From: SPDF01 sp963812085
GTDB taxonomy: Bacteria > Gemmatimonadota > Gemmatimonadetes > Gemmatimonadales > GWC2-71-9
Reading direction: 5' to 3'
DNA length: 64,000 nucleotides
NCBI GenBank assembly: GCA_963812085.1
Contig: CAWETL010000004.1
Span: forward strand, 248,001 to 312,000
The notes under the pieces were generated by a model. That model saw only the letters and a list, made by a program, of their open reading frames with translations. It did not search any database and was not told where the DNA came from. Within the stretch, counting starts at the first letter, position 1; every line of letters begins with the position of its first letter. A program made the position numbers and the translations under genes. This document shows, in pieces, positions 8,094 to 16,535 of this stretch.

Positions 8094-9118
8094 AGGTCGC
8101 CGTCGTCGGGGCCGCCGGTTATGTCGGCGGCGAGCTGCTCCGCATCCTGCTTCAGCACCCGGACGTGTCCGAGGTCGTGGCGACCAGCCGGAGCCAGGCC
8201 GGCCGCCCCGTGGCGGAGGTACACCCCGGCCTCGCCGCGCTGACCGAGGCACGCTTTGCGGGGCTCACGGCAGGCGAGGCCTCCCGGGCGCAGGACGTCG
8301 TGTTCCTCGCGCTCGAGCACGGGGAGTCCTCGCGGCTGGCGGCGGAGGTGTTTGAATCCGGCCCGGGCCTGGTGGTCGACCTGGCCGCCGACTTCCGCGT
8401 CCGCGACCTCCGGCTCTACGAGCGCTACTACGGCGCGCATCCCGCGGCGGAGTTCGTCACCCGGTTCGCCTACGCGCTGGCCGACGTGCGGGGTGCGGAG
8501 CTGCGCGGCGCCGCGGCCCTCGCCGCGCCCGGATGCTTCGCCACGGCGGCCCAGCTCGCGCTCTACCCGCTGGCCCAGGCCGGCGTCACCGGCATTCCTG
8601 CGCTCTTTGGCGTGACTGGCTCGAGCGGCGCGGGTGTCCACCCCCGTCCGACGACGCACCATCCCGTGCGCGCCAACAATCTCTTCGCCTATTCGGTCCT
8701 GCAGCACCGGCACGACGCCGAGGTCCTGCAGGGCTGGCGCGGCTGGACCGGGAATCCCGCAGCCAACGCGCGGCTGATGACGCACTCGGGGCCGTTCGTC
8801 CGCGGCATCCACCTGACGCTTCACGCCACCATGCCGCCCGAGGTCGCCGCGGGCGTCGCGGAGCGCTATGCGGCGGCCTACGCCGGGCGGCCGTTCGTCC
8901 GGCTCACCGCGGCGCCCCCCGAGCTGACCCACGCGGTCGGCACCAACATGGCGCTGATCCATGCCGCGGGAGACGCCGCCACCGGCGAGGTGCAGGTCAT
9001 GATCGCCCTCGACAACCTGATCAAGGGCGCCGGCGGGCAGGCCGTGCAGGGGATGAACCTCGCGCTCGGCCTCGACGAGTCGGCCGGGCTTCGGCTGGCG
9101 GGGCCGTTCCCATGCTGA
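8090..9118 (+). CDS. argC: N-acyl-gamma-glutamyl-phosphate reductase
   Basis: A 342-residue NADPH-dependent reductase making N-acylglutamate semialdehyde. The Rossmann motif is at the N-terminus (VVGAAGYVGGELLRIL), the active-site Cys is in APGCFATAAQLAL near residue 147, and a His lies in HAVGTNMALIHA near 280. The ATG overlaps the upstream stop in an ATGA junction and its own stop overlaps the argD start by 7 bases. If the pathway uses succinylated intermediates, this enzyme would have to accept N-succinylglutamyl phosphate. Confidence 0.92.
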   Translation: MKVAVVGAAGYVGGELLRILLQHPDVSEVVATSRSQAGRPVAEVHPGLAALTEARFAGLTAGEASRAQDVVFLALEHGESSRLAAEVFESGPGLVVDLAADFRVRDLRLYERYYGAHPAAEFVTRFAYALADVRGAELRGAAALAAPGCFATAAQLALYPLAQAGVTGIPALFGVTGSSGAGVHPRPTTHHPVRANNLFAYSVLQHRHDAEVLQGWRGWTGNPAANARLMTHSGPFVRGIHLTLHATMPPEVAAGVAERYAAAYAGRPFVRLTAAPPELTHAVGTNMALIHAAGDAATGEVQVMIALDNLIKGAGGQAVQGMNLALGLDESAGLRLAGPFPC

Positions 9119-10260
9119 CCCGGCCGGAGGACGCCCTCCTCCCCGTCTACGCCCCGATGCCGGTGCGCCCGGTGTCGGGCCGGGGCGCATGGCTGGTGGA
9201 CGAGGACGGCGCCGAGTGGCTCGACGCCTACGGCGGCCACGCGGTGGCCGCCACCGGACACAGCCATCCGCGGGTGGTCGCGGCCATCACCGAACAGGCC
9301 CAGCGGCTCTTTTTCTATTCCACGGCGGTGACGCACCCGCTTCGCACCCGACTGGCCGCGGAGCTCGCCGGCCTCTGCCCCGATCCGCTCGGTCGCGTCT
9401 TCTTCTGTAATTCCGGCGCCGAGGCCAACGAGAACGCGCTGCACCTTGCGCGGAAGGCGACGGGTCGCGCCGCCGTCGCATCCGTGACCGGCGGATGGCA
9501 TGGCCGCACCGTCGCGACGCTCGCCTGTTGCGACGGCGAGCGATATGAGGCCGGAGCCCGCCGTGCCGGCATGGCCCTCTCGGCGCGCGTCGCGTTCAAC
9601 GACCTCCGATCGCTCGAGGCGGTGCTGGATGATTCGATGGCGGCGTTGCTGGTGGAGCCGGTGCAGGGCATGGCCGGTGCCCGCGATTGCAGCGTGGAAT
9701 TCCTGCAGGCCGCCCGGCGAATCTGCACCGAGCGGGGCATCGCGCTCCTCTTCGACGAGGTGCAGTGCGGGGTCGGCCGGAGCGGGGCCTTCACCGCCGC
9801 GGAGCTGTACGGCGTCGTCCCCGACGCCCTCACGATGGCCAAGGGCCTCGGCTCCGGCTATCCGATCGGCGCCGTGGTCGCGGGCCCGATGCTCACCGCC
9901 GGCATCGGCATCGGCGATCTCGGCAGCACGTTCGGCGGCGGACCGGTCGCCTGTGCAGCCGCACTCGCCACGCTGCAGGTCATCGCCGATGAAGGGCTGA
10001 TCGCCAACGCCGCGCGCGTCGGCGCGCATATCGCCGACGGGGCCCGCGGGCTCGGCGCCCGGAGGGTCTTCGGGCGCGGCCTCCTGATCGGACTCGACTT
10101 CGGTCGCCCGGCGGCCGAGGTGCAGCGCGCCCTCTTTGCCCGGCGGATCCTCACCGGAACGTCGTCGGACCCGAACCTGCTCCGCGTCATGCCCCCGCTC
10201 ACCCTCACGACCGGGGAAGCCGACCGGCTCCTCTCCGGACTCCGCGAGGTGCTCGGATGA
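9112..10260 (+). CDS. argD: Acylornithine aminotransferase
   Basis: A 382-residue class-III PLP aminotransferase, converting N-acylglutamate semialdehyde to N-acylornithine. Motifs: FFCNSGAEANENAL near residue 97, GGWHGRT near 127, the PLP-contact DEVQCGVGRSG near 217 and the Schiff-base Lys in TMAKGLGSGYP near 244. ATG 9112 lies 7 bases inside the end of argC. A longer in-frame extension upstream is a shadow of argC. Coupled to argF' by an ATGA overlap. Confidence 0.92.
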   Translation: MLTRPEDALLPVYAPMPVRPVSGRGAWLVDEDGAEWLDAYGGHAVAATGHSHPRVVAAITEQAQRLFFYSTAVTHPLRTRLAAELAGLCPDPLGRVFFCNSGAEANENALHLARKATGRAAVASVTGGWHGRTVATLACCDGERYEAGARRAGMALSARVAFNDLRSLEAVLDDSMAALLVEPVQGMAGARDCSVEFLQAARRICTERGIALLFDEVQCGVGRSGAFTAAELYGVVPDALTMAKGLGSGYPIGAVVAGPMLTAGIGIGDLGSTFGGGPVACAAALATLQVIADEGLIANAARVGAHIADGARGLGARRVFGRGLLIGLDFGRPAAEVQRALFARRILTGTSSDPNLLRVMPPLTLTTGEADRLLSGLREVLG

Positions 10261-11276
10261 CCAAGCGCGACTTCCTGGCCGTCGAGGACTGGCCCTTCGC
10301 CGAAGTGCAGGCGGTCCTCGCGCTGGCCGCCCGCGTCAAGCGAGGCGAGGTGCTCGGCGGGCTCGAGCGCAAGGTGCTCGCGATGGTGTTCCTCGACCCC
10401 AGCCTCCGGACCCGCACCAGCTTCGAGACCGGGATGTTCCTGCACGGCGGGCACGCGGTGGTGCTCGAGCCGGGCAAGGGGAGCTGGGCGCTGGAGACCG
10501 AGGACGGGGTCGTCATGGACCGCGACACCGTCGAGCACGTAACGGAGGCCGCGCGCGTGCTCGGCCGCTACGCGGACGCCGTGGCCGTGCGCTCCTTCCC
10601 CCGCGGCGACGACTGGGCCACCGCACGCGAGGATGCGACCCTCCGGCAGTTCGCCCGGCATTGCGAAAAGCCGGTCATCAACCTCGAGTCCTCCCGGCGG
10701 CACCCCTGCCAGGAGCTGGCCGACGCCTTCACCCTGCGGGAGCAGCTCGGCGAGACCCGCGGAAAGAAGTTCGTCCTGACCTGGGCGTGGCACCCGAAGG
10801 CGCTGCCCACCGCGGTGCCGGTGAGCGCCGCGCTGGCCGCCGCCCGGATGGGCATGGACGTGACCATCGCGGCGCCGGAAGGCTGCGACCTCGATCCGCA
10901 GGACATGGCCCGCGTCGCCGCGCTCGCGAACGAGGCCGGCGGCGGCGCGCCCCGGGTGGTGCACGACCAGGACGCCGCCATCGCCGGGGCCGACGCGGTG
11001 TACGCCAAGTCGTGGGGCCCCGTCTCGCTGTACGGACAGCGGGACGCCCAGCGGGCCTGGTTCGACCGGCATCGCGGGTGGCGGCTCACCGCCGAGCGCG
11101 TGCGATCGACCCGCGGCGGCAGGGGCCGGGTGATGCATTGCCTTCCGGTGCGGCGCAACGTGGAGATCGACGACGCCGTCCTCGACGGGCCGAATTCGGT
11201 GGTGGTGGACGAAGCGGAGAACCGGCTGCACGTGCAGCGGGCGCTCCTTCTCACGTTGATCGGGAGTGTACGGTGA
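10257..11276 (+). CDS. argF': N-acyl-ornithine carbamoyltransferase (acetyl- or succinyl-type)
   Basis: A 339-residue enzyme matching the Xanthomonas N-acetylornithine carbamoyltransferase along its length. It carries the carbamoyl-phosphate loop SLRTR (49-53), GKGSW (74-77), HPCQEL (149-154), TWAWHPKALPTAV (175-187) and HCLPVRRN (294-301). Ordinary ornithine carbamoyltransferases lack the TWxxHPK segment. At the specificity position 92 (Glu in acetylornithine enzymes, Pro in the Bacteroides succinylornithine enzyme) this protein has Val: the local sequence is DTVEH. Published E92V-type changes turned the Xanthomonas enzyme into a succinylornithine enzyme, so succinyl specificity is likely. 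The place of the carboxylated Lys302 is Glu303 here. ATGA overlap with argD, GTGA overlap with argB. Confidence 0.88.
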   Translation: MTKRDFLAVEDWPFAEVQAVLALAARVKRGEVLGGLERKVLAMVFLDPSLRTRTSFETGMFLHGGHAVVLEPGKGSWALETEDGVVMDRDTVEHVTEAARVLGRYADAVAVRSFPRGDDWATAREDATLRQFARHCEKPVINLESSRRHPCQELADAFTLREQLGETRGKKFVLTWAWHPKALPTAVPVSAALAAARMGMDVTIAAPEGCDLDPQDMARVAALANEAGGGAPRVVHDQDAAIAGADAVYAKSWGPVSLYGQRDAQRAWFDRHRGWRLTAERVRSTRGGRGRVMHCLPVRRNVEIDDAVLDGPNSVVVDEAENRLHVQRALLLTLIGSVR

Positions 11277-12208
11277 GCATCGACACGTCGAAGGGCATCG
11301 CGGGCCTCAAGGGCGCGCTCCGGTACGTCCGGGCCTACCGCGACCAGGTGTTCGTGGTCAAGCTGGGCGGCGAGGTGCTGGCGGACACCCGCGCGCTCGA
11401 CAGCATCGCCGGGCAGGTGTCGCTCCTGTCCAGCCTCGGCATCCGGATCGTGGTGGTGCACGGAGGCGGGCCGCAGGCCACCGCGCTCAGCCGCCGCCTG
11501 GGCGAGGAGCCCCGCATCGTCGCCGGCCGGCGCGTCACCGACGACAGCGCGCTCGAGGTCGCGAAGATGGTGTACGCCGGGCAGCTGAACGTGGACCTGC
11601 TCGCCGCGCTGCGGGCGCACGAGGCGCAAGCCGTCGGGTTGAGCGGCGTGGACGCCGACCTGATCACGGCGCACCGCCGTCCGCCGGTGCAGGTGGTGGA
11701 CGACGGGGGCAAGACGCTGACCGTCGACTTCGGCCACGTCGGCGATCTCGAGCGGGTCGATCCACGCGTGCTCCACACCCTGCTGGAGGCGCGGTTCGTC
11801 CCCGTGGTGGCCAGCCTGGCCGGCGATGGCGACGGCCGCGTCTTCAACGTCAACGCCGACACGGTGGCCGAGTCGCTGGCGGTGGCCCTCCACGCGCAGA
11901 AACTGATTTTCCTCACCGGCACGCCGGGCGTGCTGCGCGACCGGGAGGACCCCGCGAGCCTGATCGCGTTCGCCGACCCCGACGACCTGGCGGGGCTCCT
12001 CGCGAGCGGCGTCATCGCCGGGGGCATGCGACCCAAGGTGGAGTCCTGCATCCGGGCCGCCACCGGCGGCGTCGAACGGACCCACATCATCGACGGCCGT
12101 GCGCCCGACGCGCTCTTGCTCGAGGTCTTCACCGGCGCCGGGTGCGGCACCATGATCGTCGGGCGGAAGGAGAAGGCGACCTACCTTGGCGTCGACCTGG
12201 CCGACTGA
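11273..12208 (+). CDS. argB: N-acylglutamate kinase
   Basis: A 311-residue amino-acid kinase phosphorylating N-acylglutamate. Motifs: VVKLGGEVL near residue 25, VVHGGGPQ near 62, the substrate segment RIVAGRRVTDD near 85, and NVNADTVAESLA near 190 with FLTGTPGVL near 212. It starts at GTG inside the argF' stop (GTGA). The N-terminal helix of arginine-sensitive hexameric kinases is short here, so feedback inhibition is uncertain. No LysW carrier gene is present, arguing against a LysZ role. Its last 23 bases overlap the next gene. Confidence 0.9.
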   Translation: MSIDTSKGIAGLKGALRYVRAYRDQVFVVKLGGEVLADTRALDSIAGQVSLLSSLGIRIVVVHGGGPQATALSRRLGEEPRIVAGRRVTDDSALEVAKMVYAGQLNVDLLAALRAHEAQAVGLSGVDADLITAHRRPPVQVVDDGGKTLTVDFGHVGDLERVDPRVLHTLLEARFVPVVASLAGDGDGRVFNVNADTVAESLAVALHAQKLIFLTGTPGVLRDREDPASLIAFADPDDLAGLLASGVIAGGMRPKVESCIRAATGGVERTHIIDGRAPDALLLEVFTGAGCGTMIVGRKEKATYLGVDLAD

Positions 12209-13262
12209 GATCGAGCTCCTCCGGGAGCTGGTCGCCATCCCCTCCGTGAGCGGTGAGGAGGAGGCGATCGCGGGGCACGTCGAGGCCGTGGCGCGCGGCT
12301 GGGGGCTCACACCGGTCCGCGACGCCGCCGGCGTGTCGGTCCGGATTCCGGGGCGGGCCCCCGGGCCGACGCTGGCGCTCGTGTCACACCTCGACGTCGT
12401 CCCTCCCGGCTCGGGATGGACCCGGGATCCGTTCACCCCGGTCATCGAGGGGTCACGGCTCTTCGGCCGCGGCTCGGGAGACGCCAAGGCCTCCGTCGCC
12501 TCCATGCTGACTTCCGCTCACGATATCGCCGGCGAGGGCGGCCCGCCGCGGGGAGACCTCCTCCTGCTCTTCGGATGCGGCGAGGAGACCCGCAACACCT
12601 CGATGCCGGCACTCGTGGCCCGGGCTGGTCCCATCGATGCCGCCGTTGTCGGCGAACCCACGAGTCTCGACCTGGCCATCGCGCAGCGCGGGCTGATGAT
12701 GGTGGACCTGGTGGCCCAGGGCGACCAGCGCCACGCGGGGCGCGTGGCGGATGACGGGCCGTTCACCAACGCCCTCGTCGTGCTGGCCCGCAACCTGGTC
12801 CGGCTCGAGACGCTCTTCAGCGACCGGCCCCATCCGTTGCTTGGGCACCCGACCGTGACGCCCACGATGCTCACCGCCGGCGTCAGCCGGAACGTGACCC
12901 CGCCCGAGGCCCGCGCCGTGCTCGACGTCCGCAGCACGCCGCTCTGGAGCCACGCCGAACTGGCCGAAGGTCTGGTCGCGGCGCTCGACTGCGAGGTCAT
13001 CGTGACGTCGGACCGCCTGGTGCCCTGCGAGACGCCGGCGGGCTCCCGGCTCCTCGCGGCCTGCCGGGCGGTGCGCCCGCAGGCGGCGCGCTACGGCAGC
13101 CCGACCTGCTCGGACTGGGTCTTTCTTCGCCACGTGGATGCGGTCAAGTGCGGTCCCGGGAGCAGCCAGCGCTCACATACGCCGGACGAGAGCGTAGATT
13201 TGCCTGAAGTGACCGCCGCCCGCCGGCTCTACGCCGATCTCGCACGGGAGTACCTGGCATGA
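12186..13262 (+). CDS. argE: N-acyl-citrulline (or N-acylornithine) deacylase, M20 family
   Basis: A 358-residue zinc peptidase-fold amidohydrolase. Metal-site motifs: SHLDVVPPG near residue 65 (His and Asp), GRGSGDAKAS near 95 (bridging Asp) and CGEETR near 130 (catalytic Glu pair). Because the upstream carbamoyltransferase works on acylated ornithine, the expected substrate is N-acylcitrulline rather than N-acetylornithine, as in Xanthomonas and Bacteroides. The start is TTG 12186 with AAGGAG about 12 bases upstream, inside the end of argB. No better ATG or GTG is available before the conserved core. ATGA overlap with argH. Confidence 0.85.
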   Translation: MASTWPTEIELLRELVAIPSVSGEEEAIAGHVEAVARGWGLTPVRDAAGVSVRIPGRAPGPTLALVSHLDVVPPGSGWTRDPFTPVIEGSRLFGRGSGDAKASVASMLTSAHDIAGEGGPPRGDLLLLFGCGEETRNTSMPALVARAGPIDAAVVGEPTSLDLAIAQRGLMMVDLVAQGDQRHAGRVADDGPFTNALVVLARNLVRLETLFSDRPHPLLGHPTVTPTMLTAGVSRNVTPPEARAVLDVRSTPLWSHAELAEGLVAALDCEVIVTSDRLVPCETPAGSRLLAACRAVRPQAARYGSPTCSDWVFLRHVDAVKCGPGSSQRSHTPDESVDLPEVTAARRLYADLAREYLA

Positions 13263-14656
13263 CCCGTCGCCGCCCCGTTCCCCGCACGCTGTGGACTGCA
13301 GCCGAGGACACCGACCGCCTCATGCTGGACTACACGGTCGGCGAGGACCGGCTCTGGGACCTCCGGCTCCTCCCGTGGGACGTGTACGGAAGCCTCGGCC
13401 ATGCAGCGGGGCTCCGCGCGTCGGGCCTCCTCGCGCCGGCGGCGTACACCAGGCTGCGAGGCGCCCTCCGGGGAGCGCTTCGCGCGGTCGAAGAGGGCGT
13501 GCTCGTGGTGGACTTGGTGCACGAAGACGCGCATAGCGCGGTGGAGGACTGGCTCACCCGGCGCAACGCGATCGCCGGCGAACAGTTGCACACCGGTCGC
13601 TCGCGAAACGACCAGGTGGCGTGCGACCTCCGCCTCTTCCTCAAGCAGCATCTCCTCGACCTGCACGAGTCGGCCTGCGACCTGTCGGAGGGGTTGCTCG
13701 CGTTCGCGGCGCGCCACCGGGACCAGCTGTGGCCGGGGTACACCCACACCCGCCGCGCGATGCCCTCGTCGGTGGGGCTCTGGAGCGGCGCCTACGCCGA
13801 AGGGCTGCTCGACACCGTCGAATCGCTGCCCGCGCTGTGGGCCCGGGTGGACCGCTCCCCCCTCGGCAGCGCCGCCGGTTACGGTGTGCCGCTGCCCCTC
13901 GATCGCGAAGCCACGGCGCGCGCGCTCGGGTTCGCCGCCGTGGAGCACAACGTGGCCGCGGTGCAGCTCGGGCGCGGGAAGCTCGAGGCCGCCGTGCTGG
14001 CCTGGTGCGGCGAACTCGGACACGACATGGCGCGGCTGAGTTCCGACGTCATCCTGTTCAGTGCGGAGGAGTACGGCTATCTGGTGCTGCCGTCCCGGCT
14101 CGCCACCGGATCGAGCATCATGCCGCACAAGCGGAACCCCGACCTGTTCGAGCTCACCCGCGCCCGCGCCGCCTCGGTCCATGGCGACCACGCCGCGGTG
14201 CTCCATATCGCGTCGCGGCTCACGGGCGGATACCACCGGGACTTCCAGCTCCTCAAGGAACCGCTCTTCCGGGGCATCCACCGGACCGCCGAGGCGCTCG
14301 AGATGCTCTCGATTGCCGTGCCGGCGCTGGGTGTGGACGGACGCCGGTGCGCCGCCGCGCTGGAGGGCGGCGCGCTCGCCACCGACGAAGTGATGCGGCG
14401 CGTCGAGGCGGGCCTGCCGTTCCGCCGCGCGTATCGCGAGGTCTCCGCGGCGCTCGGCGACGGAGAGCGGTTTGCAGCGCCGTCCGCCCGAGCACTGCTG
14501 GCCAGGCGGCGGTCCACGGGCGGGCTCGGCAATCTGGGGCTGCCGGCCGCGCGGGCGCGGCTCCGGGCCTGCCGCCGCTGGGGGCAGCGTGAGCGCCGCC
14601 GCTTCGAAGCCGCCCTGCACCGGCTCGCCGGCCGCGGGCCCGGGAGGAAATTGTGA
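13259..14656 (+). CDS. argH: Argininosuccinate lyase
   Basis: A 465-residue fumarase/aspartase-superfamily lyase releasing arginine and fumarate. Motifs: HTGRSRNDQV near residue 110, TH(T)RRAMPSSVG near 162 (catalytic His) and the signature GSSIMPHKRNPD near 283. The C-terminal part is of normal length. ATGA overlap with argE and overlap with the argR GTG. The first nine residues (TRRRPVPRT) are basic and unlike the usual start of the family. Confidence 0.93.
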   Translation: MTRRRPVPRTLWTAAEDTDRLMLDYTVGEDRLWDLRLLPWDVYGSLGHAAGLRASGLLAPAAYTRLRGALRGALRAVEEGVLVVDLVHEDAHSAVEDWLTRRNAIAGEQLHTGRSRNDQVACDLRLFLKQHLLDLHESACDLSEGLLAFAARHRDQLWPGYTHTRRAMPSSVGLWSGAYAEGLLDTVESLPALWARVDRSPLGSAAGYGVPLPLDREATARALGFAAVEHNVAAVQLGRGKLEAAVLAWCGELGHDMARLSSDVILFSAEEYGYLVLPSRLATGSSIMPHKRNPDLFELTRARAASVHGDHAAVLHIASRLTGGYHRDFQLLKEPLFRGIHRTAEALEMLSIAVPALGVDGRRCAAALEGGALATDEVMRRVEAGLPFRRAYREVSAALGDGERFAAPSARALLARRRSTGGLGNLGLPAARARLRACRRWGQRERRRFEAALHRLAGRGPGRKL

Positions 14657-15105
14657 GCAACGACCGGCGCCAGCGGCACCTGAAGATCCTGGAACTGATC
14701 ACCACCCGGGCCGTCCGGACCCAGGAGGAACTGGCCCAGGCGCTGGCGGAGGAGGGCTGGTCGGTCACGCAATCGTCGGTGAGCCGCGACATCGCCGCGC
14801 TCAGGCTCGTGAAGGTCAACGGCGCCTATCAGCGGCCGGTGGTCGTGGCGAGGCCGGGGGACGATCCCGACCAGCGGCGTATTGCGGAAGGGCTGATCGG
14901 GGTGGAGTCGGCGGGGGACGCGCTCGTGGTCCTGCGGACGCCGCCGGGAGAAGCGAGCCGGGTCGGGGCGGCGCTCGACCGGCTCTCCTGGGCCGGCGTG
15001 ATCGGCACCCTCGCCGGCGACGATACCATCTTCGTGGCGGTTCGCGATGCGACGGCGCAGCGCGCCGTGCTCCGCGAACTGCGCAAGGTCGCCGCGCTGC
15101 GCTGA
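14653..15105 (+). CDS. argR: Arginine repressor
   Basis: A 150-residue ArgR: N-terminal winged helix-turn-helix (residues 1-70, with TQEELAQALAEEGWSVTQSS and SRDIAALRLVKV) and a C-terminal arginine-binding/oligomerisation domain with the signature GTLAGDDTIFVAV near 120. GTG start in the argH stop, preceded by GGAGGAAAT. Being the last gene of the arginine operon, it very likely controls its own transcription through the ARG-box-like palindrome at argG. Confidence 0.92.
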   Translation: MSNDRRQRHLKILELITTRAVRTQEELAQALAEEGWSVTQSSVSRDIAALRLVKVNGAYQRPVVVARPGDDPDQRRIAEGLIGVESAGDALVVLRTPPGEASRVGAALDRLSWAGVIGTLAGDDTIFVAVRDATAQRAVLRELRKVAALR

Positions 15106-15141
15106 GCGCCGGCGCGCACCATCAATCTGAATGAGGCCCGC

Positions 15142-15507
15142 ATGGCCCGCACGACGTTCATCGAGCACAAGGGAGTCCGCATCGCCTTCCTGGACTTCGC
15201 GCACGTCGAGTCAGCCGAAGAGGCGCTCGCGGCGATCGAGGAGGCCGGACGGATCGTCCAAGCCGAGCCGTTCCGGAGCGTGCGCACCCTGACCTACGTC
15301 GAGGGAAGCCGATTCAACGGCGAGGTGCTCGAGGCGGTCAAGCATCTGGCGGCGAACAACCGGCCGTACGTGATCGCGGGAGCCGTGGTGGGGTTGTCCG
15401 GACTGCAGAAGGTGGTCTACACCACCGTGATGCGGTTTTCGAAGCGATCGATTCCAGCGTTCGCCAGCATCGATGCGGCGAAGGACTGGCTGGTGGTGCA
15501 GCCCTGA
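15142..15507 (+). CDS. Small STAS/SpoIIAA-like protein
   Basis: A 121-residue cytosolic protein, 36 bases downstream of argR. The pattern of strands and helices (GVRIAFLDFAH, SVRTLTYVEG, VLEAVKHLAANNRPYVIAGAVVG, STIDAAKDWL-like end) fits a STAS or SpoIIAA-like fold. No phosphorylatable Ser of anti-anti-sigma factors is evident in the expected loop. Function unknown. It may be read through from the arginine operon or have its own promoter, and no strong signal is seen. Confidence 0.6.
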   Translation: MARTTFIEHKGVRIAFLDFAHVESAEEALAAIEEAGRIVQAEPFRSVRTLTYVEGSRFNGEVLEAVKHLAANNRPYVIAGAVVGLSGLQKVVYTTVMRFSKRSIPAFASIDAAKDWLVVQP

Positions 15508-15511
15508 TTCC

Positions 15512-16528
15512 TCAGTCGGCCCCCCGGACGACCCGCCCGCCGTACCGCACCGCCGTCATCTCCGCCAGGATCGCCAGGGCCGTCTCCGCCGGGGACCGCC
15601 CACCGAGGTCGAGCCCGACCGGACCGTGAAGCCGGTCGAGTTCAGCGTCTGTCAGCCCGGCGGCACGCAGCCGCGCGCGGCGGCTCGCCTGCGTCTTCTT
15701 CGATCCGATCGCACCGACGTACGCGGCTGGCGAGCGGAGGGCGATCAGCAACGCCGGGTCGTCGAATTTCGGGTCGTGGGTGAGGACCACCACGCAGGTT
15801 TCGGCGTCGATGCCCGTCCGGGCGAAGGCCTCATCGGGCCAGGCCAGGATCAGCTCGTCGGCATCGGGGAACCGCTCGCGGGTCAGGAACGAGGCGCGGC
15901 CGTCCGCCACGATCACGCGGTAACCGACCGCCTGCGCCATCGGCGCCAGGGCAGCCGCCACATGCACAGCGCCAAAGACGACCAGCCGCCTCGGCCGCGG
16001 AAAGACCTCGAAGAACACGGCCACTTCCGCTCCGTCCACCGGCAGGCGGACGGTCCGGGACCGGCCGGCCCGGAGCGCATCCGCCGCGGCGCGACCTAGG
16101 GGTGAGGTGTCGCCCGTGTCGGCGTTGTCCATCACGGTGAGCTCCCCGGCCCTCGATCCCTCCAGCACCGTGGTCACCACCACGCCGCCATTCCCCTCGG
16201 CCGCCGCCAGCACCGGCCCGGGGATCGCCGGCTGCACCAGCACGTCGAGGGTGCCGCCGCACGAAAGCCCCACTTCCCACGCCCGTTCGTCGCTCACCCC
16301 GTAGCGGACCGTGGTCTGCGTGCCGCGAAGCATCGCGGCCCGCACTTCCTCGGCGACCGCTCCCTCGACGCATCCCCCCGACACTGAGCCCGCGATGCTG
16401 CCGTCCGCGGCCACGAGCATGGTGGCGCCCTCCGCCTGCGGCGCCGACCCCCAGACCGCCGTGACGACGGCCCGGCCGACCGGTCCGGTCTCCCGCATCC
16501 GCCGGTATTCCGCCAGGAGGTCGCGCAC
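15512..16528 (-). CDS. xdhC: XdhC/CoxI-family molybdenum hydroxylase maturation protein
   Basis: A 338-residue protein. The N-terminal XdhC/CoxI domain shows SVSGGCVEGAV (near residue 50) and GLSCGGTLDV (near 92); the C-terminal Rossmann-like domain has VVFGAVHVAAAL (near 185) and YVGAIGSKKTQASRR (near 290). XdhC binds the molybdopterin cofactor and supports its sulfuration and insertion into xanthine dehydrogenase-type enzymes. No large Mo-hydroxylase subunit is in the window, but MocA and a CoxG fusion lie ~8 kb away. Starts at GTG 16528, 7 bases from the HMG-CoA reductase stop, so the two are probably co-transcribed. Confidence 0.85.
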   Translation of the reverse strand: MRDLLAEYRRMRETGPVGRAVVTAVWGSAPQAEGATMLVAADGSIAGSVSGGCVEGAVAEEVRAAMLRGTQTTVRYGVSDERAWEVGLSCGGTLDVLVQPAIPGPVLAAAEGNGGVVVTTVLEGSRAGELTVMDNADTGDTSPLGRAAADALRAGRSRTVRLPVDGAEVAVFFEVFPRPRRLVVFGAVHVAAALAPMAQAVGYRVIVADGRASFLTRERFPDADELILAWPDEAFARTGIDAETCVVVLTHDPKFDDPALLIALRSPAAYVGAIGSKKTQASRRARLRAAGLTDAELDRLHGPVGLDLGGRSPAETALAILAEMTAVRYGGRVVRGAD

Positions 16529-16535
16529 TGCCGCC

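Noticed and set aside
11273..12208. LysW-carrier (LysZ) type of arginine/lysine pathway
   Set aside because: No LysW-like acidic zinc protein or LysX ligase is present, and the carbamoyltransferase is of the free acyl-ornithine type.
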